The position numbers were made by a program, and so were the translations under genes. Source: Pseudomicrostroma phylloplanum (Eukaryota; Basidiomycota; Exobasidiomycetes; Microstromatales). From it: a stretch of 64,000 nt of DNA. Of this stretch, positions 10,249 to 20,888 are shown one piece after another. The stretch spans positions 248,001-312,000 of the forward strand of contig BCHS01000013.1 in the NCBI GenBank assembly GCA_039545275.1, written 5' to 3'. Below the pieces are notes generated by a model that saw only the letters and a program-made list of their open reading frames with translations, did no database searches and was not told where the DNA came from. Each line of letters starts with the position of its first letter. Within the stretch, counting starts at the first letter, position 1.

Positions 10249-10860
10249 ATGCTCGGAGTGGACACCGTCCTGCGAACGAACGAGGGGGATGTTCGCTTGG
10301 GAGACCTCGGAGCAAGAGCGACCCTGTGCGACCTTCGTGGTCGTGCTATTGAGGTGGACATTTCACCCTCTCAAGCACTCACAAGGCCACACAGGATCCT
10401 CTATTGGGGCCACCGGCTCAGCAACGCAGTAGCACGTCAAGAAGGAACCGAGCCGGATCAGTACATCGCCGACGGGAAGCATCCCCTCTTATTGGTAGGG
10501 GCACCGGGCGCAAAGGCTCTCCTACTGGAAACAAGGGCAGGACGATTCACCGTAGAATGGTACACTCGGTGTGTCGCATCGACTCCTCTGTCCCAGCAGG
10601 CGCGGCAAGAGCTCGAGGAGTTGATTTCCAGCGAAGATTCTCAGCATTCTGACCAAGACTTCACGCCTGACTCTCATGACACTATGCTGGTCAACAGCTC
10701 GTCAAGCAACTCTCCGCCTTCCTCCCCAACCCCTGGAGGGGGTCGACCGCTCTCGCGCCAAGCAGCCCTGCGCAGTCTGGACACCCTCAGAACACTACCG
10801 CTTCAGTCTTCATCACCATCGTCAGCCTCGTCCGACTTTCACTTTCCTGGAGTCCGATGA
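10249..10860 (+). CDS. Copy C of the tandem unknown family (possible Hint-like N-terminal domain)
   Basis: 203 codons from the ATG at 10249 to a TGA at 10858-10860. I do not recognise the family. The N-terminal half reads GVDTVLRTNEGDVRLGDL, then about 60 residues later YIADGKHPLLLV. That spacing and pattern (DT-hydrophobic...T..G...hydrophobic-D-L, later T/D..HP) faintly resemble intein/Hint blocks A and B, but the residue at the nucleophile position is the initiator Met, not Cys or Ser. The C-terminal half is Ser/Pro/Asp-rich. No signal peptide or membrane segment. The stop may not be the true end: one frame over, an acidic coding-like stretch continues to 11017. Followed in the same direction by the tail homologous to copy A. 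Confidence 0.55.
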   Translation: MLGVDTVLRTNEGDVRLGDLGARATLCDLRGRAIEVDISPSQALTRPHRILYWGHRLSNAVARQEGTEPDQYIADGKHPLLLVGAPGAKALLLETRAGRFTVEWYTRCVASTPLSQQARQELEELISSEDSQHSDQDFTPDSHDTMLVNSSSSNSPPSSPTPGGGRPLSRQAALRSLDTLRTLPLQSSSPSSASSDFHFPGVR

Positions 10861-11017
10861 TGCCCCCGTCGTCGAAGACTCTTCGGAAGAGGAGTCCGAG
10901 TCAGACGACGACGAGGAAATCCTCTCGTCGGAGACCTGGCGAGGAGAAGAAGGGCATTCGCCTCAGACGCTGCTTAATTTGAGGCACAGACTTGCAACTT
11001 TTAGAGCCTGTCGATGA
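10859..11017 (+). other. Acidic reading frame continuing copy C in the +1 frame
   Basis: Immediately after the CGA codon of copy C, reading one base further (skipping T10858) gives DAPVVEDSSEEESESDDD, then EEILSSETWRGEEGHSPQ and LLNLRHRLATFRACR before a TGA. This is a plausible protein tail of a common acidic type. It suggests that copy C is interrupted by a single-base frame change, from mutation, sequencing error or recoding. No GTGAGT-like intron bridges the two frames. Confidence 0.45.
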
Positions 11018-11180
11018 GCAGACATTCGACAGACCTCTCTTTTGCCAACCTGGCAGCAGCTCAGAGCGTGCTTCAAGGCCTCGAGCACCCTAAAGCTTGT
11101 TTTCCTGTATACATGTGTAGTCACTGTCTTGGTTCCCGTGCAACAAAAATCTTTTACTCGTTGCTATTTTCCTTTGTGTC

Positions 11181-11330
11181 CGCGACAGGAAGTATGAGTG
11201 GGAAGCAAGCTCAACGAAGCAGCAGAGACCGAACCTCGCACGTCTACGTAAGCACCACACTGTAAGAGAGGGAGATGAAACCGGTGACATTACTGAGCCT
11301 ATCGATGAGTCGGGCGCCGACGGACCGTAA
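11181..11330 (+). other. Conserved 3' tail segment of copy C
   Basis: Preceded by a plausible acceptor (CCGCGACAG, ending 11188), this frame reads KYEWEASSTKQQRPNLARLR, then KHHTVREGDETGDITEPIDE, then SGADGP and a TAA at 11328-11330. It is the part that matches the copy A fragment at about 8690-8810. It could be a last exon of the copy C gene, but no good donor was found between 10860 and 11017, so its link to the upstream frame is unproven. Confidence 0.35.
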
Positions 11331-11522
11331 AGGCTAGAAAAAGTGGTGTAAGAGCCTAGCATACATAGAGAACAAGGGAAGGACGAGCGGGACACATGAA
11401 GGAGAGAGAAACAAAGTCGCGAGACAAGGAGGAGCGGAAAGTGGTTGCGTGCGAGGCGGATCTGATCGGCAGACCCTTGCATCGCGCCGTCCCTTACGGC
11501 CGTAAGCGAGTTATGCGCCTCC

Positions 11523-13581
11523 TCAGCTCTCGGATCCATCCGATACGATACCGGCAATAGCTGCGGAGGAGCTGGTGACCAGGATGGCCGTCATAAGCGC
11601 CGAGGGAGTCAACCTGACAATGTCCTTCTTCCTGCTGGGTGCCATTGCCGACAAGATACCAATGTTTATAGCCTGTGAGGCCAAATTGGCAAAGGAGCAC
11701 AGCAGATATTTGGCAATAAGGTATCCTCGAGGGGTGAGAGTAGCCCTGACGGTGGTCTCGAGATTGGTGTAGGCGACGTACTCGTTGGCGATGGTCTTGA
11801 CGGCGATGAGTTTGCTTACTGCCAAGGTATCTTCTCCGGGCACGCCGAGCATAAAGGTGAACGGGTAAAGCAGATATCCGAGGACCAATTGAAGCGTAAG
11901 AGGCCCATTGTTATCGTCGATGTAGATAGCATTTCCGACCCAAGCCGTGATCCCGTTGATTGTCGATATAAACGATACCAGGACGAGTACGTTACCAAAG
12001 ATCAACCAGGCGACGGTCACACCGAAGCTGGCTCCGTTGGAGAGGGCCTGCCAGAAGTTGACGGGCCTGTCTTCGTCGTCCTCCTCTCGGTTGATTTGGA
12101 TTCCACCCATGGTCTCGGGCTCCTCGGTCTCGGGGTAGAGGACCTTGGAAGCAGCAATGGCGGCGGGGATGGACATGACACTGGAGGTGATCAGGTCCTT
12201 TCCGGATACTCCGAGTGCGACGTAACCGATAAAGGTACTTCCGGAGATGGTGGACATTCCCGAGGTGAGGACCTGGTGGATCTCACTCCTGGTCATCGTC
12301 TTGATGTAAGGACGGACGAGCACGGCATTCTCTCCCTGACCGATGAATGGCGACGCGACGGCGACGATGGCCTCGGCTCCCGACACGGAAAGGAGGCTCC
12401 TGGCAAGCCAAGCCACCTTCTGAATGGCCCAAGACAGGACACCGAGCCAGAAGAGGGCAGTGGCGAGGGCAACAAAGAAGATGATCGAGGAGAGGGTGTT
12501 GATGAAGAAGTAGCCATTCGAGGTGAAGTCACGCCAGAAGAACTCGGCACCACCACCGACGTCTGCGGCGTATTTGCCCTCGGGAGCCTGAGCCTGCGTG
12601 AGCAAATCAGCAGCGGCCGTTGCCAGCCAGGAGAAGATGGCCAGACCAGCGCCAGTTCGGAAGACGAACAGGGCAATGATGAATTGGAGTCCGATACCAA
12701 CGATGGTGGTTCGGGCCTTGACGGCCTTGGGGTTCTTGCTGAGGCAGAAGAGGAAAATGTAGATGAGCGCCAGTCCGGCAATGCTGATGGTCCTCTGCCT
12801 GTAGTTGGAAGCCGGGTTCTCGGGCAAGCCGTAAGCGCTTCCGAAGATGAGCGCGGCGAGACAGATCCAGCCCAGGGCGAGCTTTGCGTAGTAAGGCAGG
12901 AGGTTGAAAGGCTTCTCTACCGCCGTACCCCATACCGTTGATACTGCACGGACGATGGGTCGCTGGGGGAGGTAGCGGGACTTGTGGAAGAGGATGAAGC
13001 AGATGAAGAAGACGGAGATGAGCGCAGCAGGGATACGGCGGTGGTGTACCTGTGGCCTGTCGTTGATCTGGGAGACGATTAGCCAGGCCAAGATGAGCGC
13101 GATCAAGAGGAAATCGCGCGCCCAGACCGCATAACGGCTGTGAGACATATCCGCAATCTTGGCAAAGACGGAGTTGCGGTGGCCTTCTTCCTCCTCGTCC
13201 TCGATGCGAACCCTGCGAAGAGAGGCGGGGGCCATGTGCCCGCTCTCTGCGTCTCCGTGCTTTTCAGCAGAAGTGTTGGAGTGGGGGGAGTTTGCCAGAC
13301 GGCCGGTGCCAGGCTCCAGGTCGATGCCGTAGCTACCTGGCTTCTCCTCGGCAGAGCCAGGCTGGGTGTGAGCGATGTCACCATGAGTGATGGGTGGTGC
13401 AGCCTGTCGGTCGGCAGCGGTAGCGACGGTGGGGACCTCGACCTGGGGTCAAAGGTGGCAAGCGAGTGTCAGACGGGCTGGACCAAGTCGTTGCTAATCT
13501 TTACCCTACCCCCCTCTGCCTGCTCCGCCTCATGATCAGACTCACACCGCTGTCTGGCTTCTTGTGGTCACTGAAATCCAT
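11523..13581 (-). CDS. Concentrative nucleoside transporter (CNT/SLC28 family)
   Basis: Sodium- or proton-coupled uptake of nucleosides across the plasma membrane. Exons 13581..13546 (12 codons) and 13442..11523, joined in phase 0 across a 103-nt GTGAGT...CAG intron; 651 residues. The first ~100 residues are polar and cytosolic; then about a dozen hydrophobic segments follow. Family motifs are present: FVFRTGAGLAIFSWLA, SVSGAEAIVAVASPFIGQGE, MTRSEIHQVLTSGMSTISGS, IPAAIAASKVLYPETEEP, and LGVPGEDTLAVSKLIAVKTI with NEYVAYTNL. The QGE and NE/GED regions match substrate- and ion-binding loops of known CNT structures. Substrate preference cannot be read from sequence. The gene is convergent with the copy C tail. 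Confidence 0.93.
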
Positions 13582-15163
13582 GATGAACGAGGAAGGAGGT
13601 TCGGACCGCAGGAGAGGGAGAAGTGAGGAGGGACAGGTAAGGATCAAGGATAAGACAAAGGAGATGGTAACGGCGACGGCTGCGAAAAGGGGGAAGTCTA
13701 TGTACTGTATCACTTCCCGAGCGCGACTTTTGAGTTTCTGGCCCTTATCGCCCGAGCGGATGAGGCTGGCCTGGTGCGGGAAGATCGGGTGAGCCTCCCC
13801 GCTCTGCACAAAGCAAGGAGGTGCTGCCGGCCGCCACCTCTGCCACTGACCTGGGCTTGCCTTTGGGTCACCAGGGACCGGGAGCCGGACGCCGGACGCC
13901 GGACATCTCTATTGGCCCTTTGGCCAGCCTTGGCCAGCCTCTAGCTCAGCCTCAGCCTCGGAGCCCGTGGCCCACGACCGCAGGACGGGAAGGCGGGAAG
14001 CAGACAGGCGGAAGGACGGCGGCAGACGAATTCTCGAAGGCCGTGCAGGCGGCTGCTGCACTTCCGTTCCCTAGCAGGCCTGCCCCTGTGCCTCCTCGCC
14101 CGTCTTCCTGTCTTCCCGTCTTGGCCTTCTTTTGCCCCGGCAGCGCCTGGCTATCTTTGACACGGAGCAGCCGCCGCCGGAAGATCCGTCCTAAGCCCAA
14201 GGAGCACTACAGGAAGGAAGGGCAGGCGAGCAGGGCAGGGTGAGCGGACGAAGCAAGCAGTCAGTCAGGCACCACTCACAGTGTGGCTGCTCGAGGTCAC
14301 ACGCTACCGAGAGATAGCGATAGGCATAAGCGGTGCTCAGCGGGGCAACTTCCCTCCGTGCTGCCATTGCCTGGTACGGACAACCTCCATGCCTTCTGTC
14401 TTGGCAACTCTGATCGCAGGGATGCCGCGGAGCCCGGCGGCGGAGATAAGGCATCTGTCTGATCTATCCAACCCAGAAAAGGTGCCTTGCACACACCGAG
14501 CTTGACCCCACGCTAACTCCCACGGTCAAAGCCGGCAATCTCTCCCTTTGCAACACCATGTCTGCAGCCTTGCAGCGTCGTAAAGCGAATCCCACGGGGT
14601 AAAGGGATACGCAGGCACATAGGCTGGGAGGTACGGGGCTGTAGGTACCGTACGTGTACAATCAAGATAAACCATGGGCCACGGCTCGAGGGGGCCCACA
14701 ATTGCGGGGAAGCTCGGAGCGTACCTTGCAGGGGAAGCGAGTCTCAGATTGTCACTGCCTGACTTGGCTGTTGAAAGCTTGCACGACCATAGAAGGGAAG
14801 ATGCGAATCCTGCTGGAGGTGAGACGCGTCGCTCTCACCTCACGCGTTGACAGGCGCGTGAACCTACTCCCGCACCCGCTGATCCGTGGGCAGGGAGGCC
14901 TATCCTACAATTTCGCTTGTTGCGGATCAGAAGATGATACCAGCTCCATCGCCTCTGACTCACGCTGACTCCTCAGCCCTCGACACACGCTGACTGTCGA
15001 CGATGCACAGAGCACGAAAGGCGTGATGCCGTAAGCGCAGGCAGGGGTGGTCAGCCAAGCAGCCATGAGACAAGTGGAGGCACAGTCCGCCCCCCGCATC
15101 TTCCTAAGCATCATCAGACTCGCCCAGTCGTAGCTGCACCAAGCCCTTTGCACTCCCTCCTTC
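13582..15163. other. 1.6-kb intergenic region upstream of the nucleoside transporter and PNPO-like gene
   Basis: Divergent genes flank this region, so it should hold both promoters. It is long for this window. Open frames (for example 13821-14243) lack motifs. Local features include a duplicated CCGGACG unit and repeated TTGGCCAGCC at 13890-13940, and a near-palindrome GGTACCGTACGTGTAC at about 14645-14660. I found no tRNA-like or protein-coding feature. Confidence 0.4.
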
Positions 15164-16264
15164 ATGCTTCCTCGCCGTTTGTCAGCTATAGCTCAGCATC
15201 TTACTCCTGCCCCCTCTCAGAGCACTCGCACAATGGCTACCAATACCTCTCCCAACCCGCGCTGGAAGGAGCTCATCGCAGACGGAATCGCAAAGGGCTT
15301 CAAGGAGGGTGAGAAGACCAGTGTCCTCTACTACCCACTGGCCACAGTCACGCCTGGCACTCCACCTCAGCCCCATGTACGATATGTCGTTCACCGTGGC
15401 TTCGTCAATGAGCAGAGATCGAAGGATAGCCCATCGGGTGTAGAGCCTTACGACAAGGAGTTCGGATCTAGCGTTTGCCTGCTGACTACTACGGATGTCA
15501 GGGCACCCAAGGCGCAGCAGATGGTGGAGACGGCCAAGCAGGGTGGAGCGAACGGAGAAATCTCTTGGTGGATGGAGAGCAGTCAGCTACAGGTGAGCAT
15601 CGCTTCGCAGCGCAGCGCATCACCGACACGATACGTGCCGCTTCTGCCCGTCGTACTAATACGAACCCCCTTCCCCTGGCCTCGCGCAGTTCCGCATCTC
15701 TGGTCTCTTCCACCTTCTCCCCACTCCCTCTCACCCCCTCTTCAAAGACTTCCCCAAGGAGCGTCTCGCACCTCCTTCCTCTTCTTCCTCCTCCAGCAGC
15801 AGCAAGCCCTTCGACTGGGCGCAAGAGCGCACCCGCGTCTACGAGAAGCTCTCCCCTGGTCTCCTAGCCTCCTTTGCTCGACCGGTACCTGGGTCTCAAC
15901 ACCCAAATGCTTCGCAGCTGGAAGGTGGACCGGGAGAAGGAACAGAGGGAAAGGATGAGAAGAATAGCCCTTGGCCGCTGGAGCTGCCTCAGCCTGGAAA
16001 GGAGGAGAACGAGGAGCAAAAGAAGCTCTTGGCCGAGAGCGAGAAGAAGTGAGTGCGGTCCGAGGGCGAGAGAGTGTCTGCAATAGCACGATGGCTGACA
16101 GTGTTCACACTCCTCTCTCCATCTTTCCTTCCAGCTTCGCCCTGCTGGTCTTCGAGCCCTATCAGGTGGATCTAGTGGATTTGGGACGTGACCAAAGGAG
16201 CATCTTCGAGCGCAAGGGCGATGGACCCAACTGCGAGTGGTCCGAGAGGAGGGTCGTGCCGTGA
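15164..16264 (+). CDS. PNPO-like FMN-binding flavoprotein (pyridoxamine 5'-phosphate oxidase family)
   Basis: Three exons, 15164..15592, 15690..16048 and 16135..16264, with GTGAGC and GTGAGT donors and CAG acceptors; 305 residues. The core shows the split-barrel pattern of the fungal PNPO-like group: WKELIADGIAKGF, then RYVVHRGF after a short low-complexity stretch, LLTTTDVRAPKAQQM, GEISWWMESSQLQFRISG, and the C-terminal FEPYQVDLVDLG with a Glu/Arg-rich end. The splice joins LQ-FRISG and EKN-FALLVFEP are as expected for the family. It is related to yeast YLR456W/YPR172W-type proteins, whose activity is unsettled, so a true PNPO role should not be assumed. Residues 1-23 (MLPRRLSAIAQHL...) could be a mitochondrial presequence; a second ATG at 15233 would give a cytosolic form. 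Confidence 0.82.
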
Positions 16265-16469
16265 AGAGCTCGATCAGGCCAAAAAGAGTCGCTGTAGTCA
16301 CGAGCAGATACGATACGATGTAATGCTATGCTTTTGCTCAGGAATTGTTGTACACGATAGGTCAGGAAGTGTCCGTTGTACACAGTGGCATCCACTGCCT
16401 CCACCACCACCTCCTCCTCGCCCCTCCGTCCTGCCCTCCAAGTTTCGACTCCCTCTTCGCACCAGTCAA

Positions 16470-17505
16470 CTACCACCTCGGACTCGCCCTCCTCTGCTGA
16501 CCTCCAAAGGGCTGTCCAATCGGCTGCTGGTGCTGTATGTGCTGCTGCTGTGAGCCTGGCAGCAGCGGTACAGCCTTCGAGTCCAGCGAGGTCGGTGCCG
16601 ATCCCGAATGGGAGCTAGAGGCGTACGAGGCGTGCTCGTTGTGCTGCAGACCTGGGCGGAGCGGCGGCGGGGCGAGAAGATGACTCTGCTGGTCGTGTTG
16701 TTGCTGTTGTTGCTGCTGATGAGGTTGAGACAAGCTTGCAGAGCCGGCAGTAGCGGTAGCTGTGGCTGTGGTGGGCCGAGTGGAAGAGCCGGAAGAGATG
16801 CCGGAGGATTCGTGATCTTGGACGTGCGGCGGGAGGGCGGGGATAGCATTGGACGGTCCTCCGGTATGGATTGATTGTGTCGGGTCGGACGAGAAGCTGT
16901 ACCCCAACGCCAGAATAGAGCGTTAGCGAGCTTGCTTCCCACCGTCCCCCTCTCTCTCTCAAGCCTCGTACGTCCATTCACACTCACCTATAGTACTCTT
17001 CACTGCCCTGATCCACCATCCACATCCCTACCGAAGAGTCCCATTGGGGTCCCCTCATCCGCCGAGCCCATATAAGCAGGCTGTTCCATTCCGCACAGGA
17101 CGTCTCTGCCGGGCGAGTCTTGGGCGGAGGAGGAGGGAGAACCGAGGCGGAGGAAGAGGAGATGGCAGATGGACCTGCTGCTGCCCCGGACCCTAAGGGA
17201 GCTATTGTGGTAGTGATAGCTGCAGCCGTACTCAGGGAGGAGCGAGAGCTATCCGCTGCTATTGTCGTCGGGAGCCCACCACCGCCAAGAGCGCTACTAC
17301 TGCCTCCAACACCAACACCAGCTCCTCCTCCTCCTCCCTCTCCCTCTCCCTCACCCTCCCTCTCCTTCCCTTTGCCTATCGTCCCAACTGCTCCCGCTGC
17401 TTCTGCCGCCGTCGAGGGCCAAACATCATCGCTCTCCGACCAGGGACGAGCCTTGGGCACGCGTACCACCACGTCTACGCGAGGCCGGTTGCGGATGGCG
17501 GGCAT
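16470..17505 (-). CDS. Unrecognised low-complexity protein
   Basis: Exons 17505..16988 and 16896..16470 are joined across a 91-nt GTGAGT...CAG intron; 314 residues. I do not recognise the family. The N-terminus (AIRNRPRVDVVVRVPKARPW, SESDDVWPS) is followed by a Gly/Ala/Ser linker. A more ordered segment then reads AEWNSLLIWARRMRGPQWDS and SVGMWMVDQGSEEYYSFSSD and is split by the intron. The C-terminal half is Gln/His/Pro/Ser-rich with a run of seven Gln. The composition suggests a nuclear or regulatory protein, but that is only an impression. It is convergent with the PNPO-like gene. The clean splice and the aromatic-rich core argue that it is a real gene. Confidence 0.6.
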
Positions 17506-18099
17506 TGCGCTAGGAAACTTCGGGGAGTAGCTATATTTCCTAATGCTTATAGGTATGAGGACGGCGGTGTGGTGAGCGTAGCCTAGTCGATGAGCGTGCG
17601 TACGTATGTCTCGAATAAGCTCAAATAGCAGACTAGACTAGCGTATGGGTGAGTGAGTATTGCGGGAAGAGTGACCGGGCATAGATATCAAAGCGGAAAG
17701 GAATCCACTCAGAGCAACTCAAGACAGACGCGGGGCGGGGCGGCGGAGGCTGGCCAAAGCGCGGCTCTCGCCTGTACACACGAGCAGGCAGACTGACCGA
17801 TTGACAAAACATGTACGAAGAGGGATCGAGTTGAGCAATACGAATTTGATGGAGCGAGCTATGAAGTATTAAACGGGTAGGCAAGCAGACAGGTGGGAGG
17901 GCAGACAAGCAGCTAGGCAGGCAGCTAGGCAGCTAGACAGCCAGGCATAGGTAGGTAGGTAGGTAGGTAGATAGGTAGGTACAAACGATTATCGAGCAGC
18001 TAGGGGTCATTATCGTGAGGGCATGAGGGGGGGAGTGAAAGTGAAGAAGAGCAATAGGAGGGAAGGAAGCAGGGGTGAAGAGGCAGGCATCACGGGTCC
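17506..18099. other. Spacer between the low-complexity gene and the RGS gene, with microsatellites
   Basis: Lies upstream of the minus-strand 16470-17505 gene and downstream of the RGS gene's stop. It contains the repeat block at 17907-17980 and a purine-rich run near 18020-18070. No coding sequence is supported. Confidence 0.4.
17907..17980. repeat. GGCAGCTA-type and AGGT microsatellites
   Basis: Imperfect CAGGCAGCTAGG units at 17907-17945 pass into a nearly perfect AGGT tetranucleotide array at about 17949-17980, interrupted once by ATAGGT. Seen directly in the sequence. Confidence 0.85.
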
Positions 18100-20888
18100 T
18101 CAGATCGCCATTGGCTGTCCCCCTCCACTGAGACTCGGCGGCATACCTGCACTGCCAGCAGCAGCATGCCCAGCAGCAGCAGCCCCTGACCCAGGCAGGT
18201 CCATCGCGTCAACCACCGCGCGAGAGATGACTGGTCCACTAACGTCGTTCGGATCCAATCGTCCACTTTCCAGCGCCTCGGTGTACTCTTCCACGCTCCT
18301 GACCAGGCCGAGGAAGCGGGCGTCGCGGATGAAGCGCGGGACGCTGTCCGTGGCCATGAGCCGGAAAGTGTGGTCCTGGATGCGCTCGTACAGACGGACG
18401 ATGGTCTGTAGCTGAGAGGCGTGCAGAGGAGCGCGGGGCAGCGTGGCGGACACAGTTGATTTGCGCTCGTCGACCGAGGCAGAGGTACCCTGCGGTAGGC
18501 CCTCGACCGGTGAGGACATGGCAAAGGGGATCCCCACCGCACCTGGGCTTGTGCCATCTCCCGAACCCGCAAGACCGCCTGCAGCCCCTCTTGGCGAGCC
18601 GATACCAGCTGCGTGACTTGCGCTTCCGCTCATCCCGTGGCCGTTTGGTGAATTGATGTCTTGAGCTCGTACAGTCGTCACACCGTCTCCTCCACTGGAC
18701 GTCTTTGCATCATACAGGACCTTGTTCATGTAGCTCACCAGCTCCGTCCGCAGGCTGTGTTCGATGTTGAGCTCGCACGGTGAGGCCGGGGCGAGGTAGG
18801 TATTGTAGATGACAAAGGCCATGGCGATGAGGTCTTGCTGATGCTTCTCCATGGCAGTGTAGCCCTGACCTTGCTGCTCTCTGCCCTTGTCGCTGCCACC
18901 CGATCTACCGAACAAGCCACGCCTCCCGCTCGATGACTTGTCGCCGCTGCTCGAACCGCCAGCTCCACCCGAACCACCGGGACGAACGGCTACAGCGCTA
19001 GACGTGGTGTGGAACCTCCTCTTAAAGTCTTGCACATCGAGCCAAAAGCTCAAATTTTCCTCGCAGAAGTTCTGCTTGAGGAAATCCCTAAAGAGGCTTC
19101 TCAGTGCTGGCTCTTCCAGCACCTGTCGCAGTCGATTGCTGTTGCTATCCCGGGCGTAGTGCGCGGACGTCATGCCAGAGTCACCGTCGTGATGAGTACC
19201 CGAAGTGCTCGAAGAGTCGCGCGTGAGGTACTCGTTGCGCAGCCTCTCTGCCGCGGACATCCTCCCTTCCAGCTCAGGAACTCCTCCTCCACTGGCTGCT
19301 GAGCCCACACTACTGCTCTCGTTGGAGCGCTGGCTGGAGTGATGCAGTCCTCTGCGATCAGGGATTCCGGGGTTATCTTGTGCGCTGGAGGCTCGCGAGC
19401 TGTAGCGCGTACGAGTTCCTCCGCGATTGCTCTCGCCGTTGCCAGAGTCGATGCTCTCTATTTCATCCTGCTGGCTGTCCTGTACGTGGGGACGTAAATG
19501 CTGCTGAAGCGGAGGGGCTCCTTCCGAGTTGGGTGTTTCTCTGCCCTGCGGGGCTCCGAAGCCTGACCCTGTAGCGGTCGTCTTCTCTGGCAAAGATGTG
19601 TATCCCGGCCATCGAGCGATTCCCCTACCTCGGTCGGTGATACCATAGATGGCCTTGTAGTGGCATTTGAACTCCCCGCGGCTCACCCTGCCAATTCCAT
19701 CCTCGCCGCTCACAATAATCGTAGAGTCCTCGTCCGTGTCCTTCTTCGATGATTCTCTCACCAGCTCGATCAGACCCAGACGCTGGAAGTGCGCAGCGAC
19801 CTCGGCAGCTTCGTCTCTTCCACAGATGGTCGAGAAGTCGCACAGCCAGTCCAGCGCTGACACAGCCGGGAAGGTGTGTTTGATCTTGGCCGGTCCCTTT
19901 GTCGGGCCCTTGGCAGACTTGTCCACAATGTCCGTCATGCCAATACCCAGCGTCCTGTCAAAGGACGCAGGATCCACATCCTTACCACCGCCGTCCCCCC
20001 CTGCCCCTGGTAGGTAGTTGGCTTGTCTGCCTGCGAATCTCCGGAATACGACTTCGATGATCGGGCGGTTGATGAGCAGCTCGTCGTCGTGTGCTCTCCT
20101 CTCCAGATGCAGGAGCTTCATGCAGATCGGCTGCGACGAGAAGACGGTAAGCAGGTGCTCTCCGTTGATACCGTTCTTGGTAATGAATCGCTCGAGGATA
20201 TGCAGGCCCTTTGGCGTCAATTGGTAGACGCCCTTTTCCTTGAAGATCCCATGGCTGGGATCAGCAGCATTCTCGATCAGCCTTGCGTCCATGAAGTGCT
20301 GGCAGATCCCTTTTGCCATGTCCCTGTTCATGCTGAATGTAGTCGTAGTCGTAGTAGTCACCACCCTGCTGGGCTCCCGCGGGTCAGGAGCGCGATTGGA
20401 TTGTGAGAACTTGAGAGCAGAGAGGTTCTCGGCTGCCTCGTCGGTGGTGAAGGAGTTTGAGTAGGTCTTGAACATCATACGATGTGATGTCAGCTGTAGC
20501 GAGACGATGAGCGTTGCAAAGAGGTCATGGGTATCCTGCAGGGAGAAACGGGGACGGAGGTCAGACCGGACGATCTGTACTGTACTGGCGTACTTCTCAA
20601 GAGCAAGCTCACCTTGGCATACGGCCTGCCCCTCCTCGTCGTCTTCATCATCCGACTGCTAGTCTGCTGTTTTGTCCTCTGCTGTGAGGAAGACGGAGCA
20701 TCGTACCCCTCGGCGCCCATCGACGAACGGGGTTGCTGCTGTTGTGATTGTGCCTGTTGAGGATACAGTTGCGATGGTTGTTGACTGGCTGGGGATGCGG
20801 CCCCTTCGGGTCGAGGACTTTCCCTGGTGCCCGAATTGGTTCTGCGGCTGGGCAGGACAGCAGCTACGGGCGCAGATCGGTTGGCCAT
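18100..20888 (-). CDS. Regulator of G-protein signalling with DEP domains (Sst2/FlbA type)
   Basis: GTPase-activating protein that turns off heterotrimeric Galpha signalling (pheromone, nutrient). Exons 20888..20613 and 20535..18100 join in phase 0 across a 77-nt GTGAGC...CAG intron; 903 residues. Residues 1-92 are Gln/Ser-rich. The junction RPYAK-DTHDLFATLIVSLQL and the following FTTDEAAENLSALKFSQSNR are the fungal DEP signature; a second DEP-like part includes GVYQLTPKGLHILERFI. After a disordered linker comes the RGS box, from about residue 568 (LRSLFRDFLKQNFCEENLSF) to about 830 (HTFRLMATDSVPRFIRDARF). The box is split by two Gly/Ser-rich insertions of roughly 50 and 90 residues, so it is about twice the normal size. 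Which Galpha it serves is not readable from sequence. Confidence 0.92.

Noticed and set aside
11889..12941. 350-codon open frame on the plus strand
   Set aside because: Exactly antisense to the nucleoside transporter; Asp/Gly/Glu-rich composition is the mirror of membrane-protein codons, with no motif.
13821..14243. 140-codon plus-strand frame
   Set aside because: GC-rich, Pro/Arg/Ser composition in several overlapping frames; no motif and no splice support.
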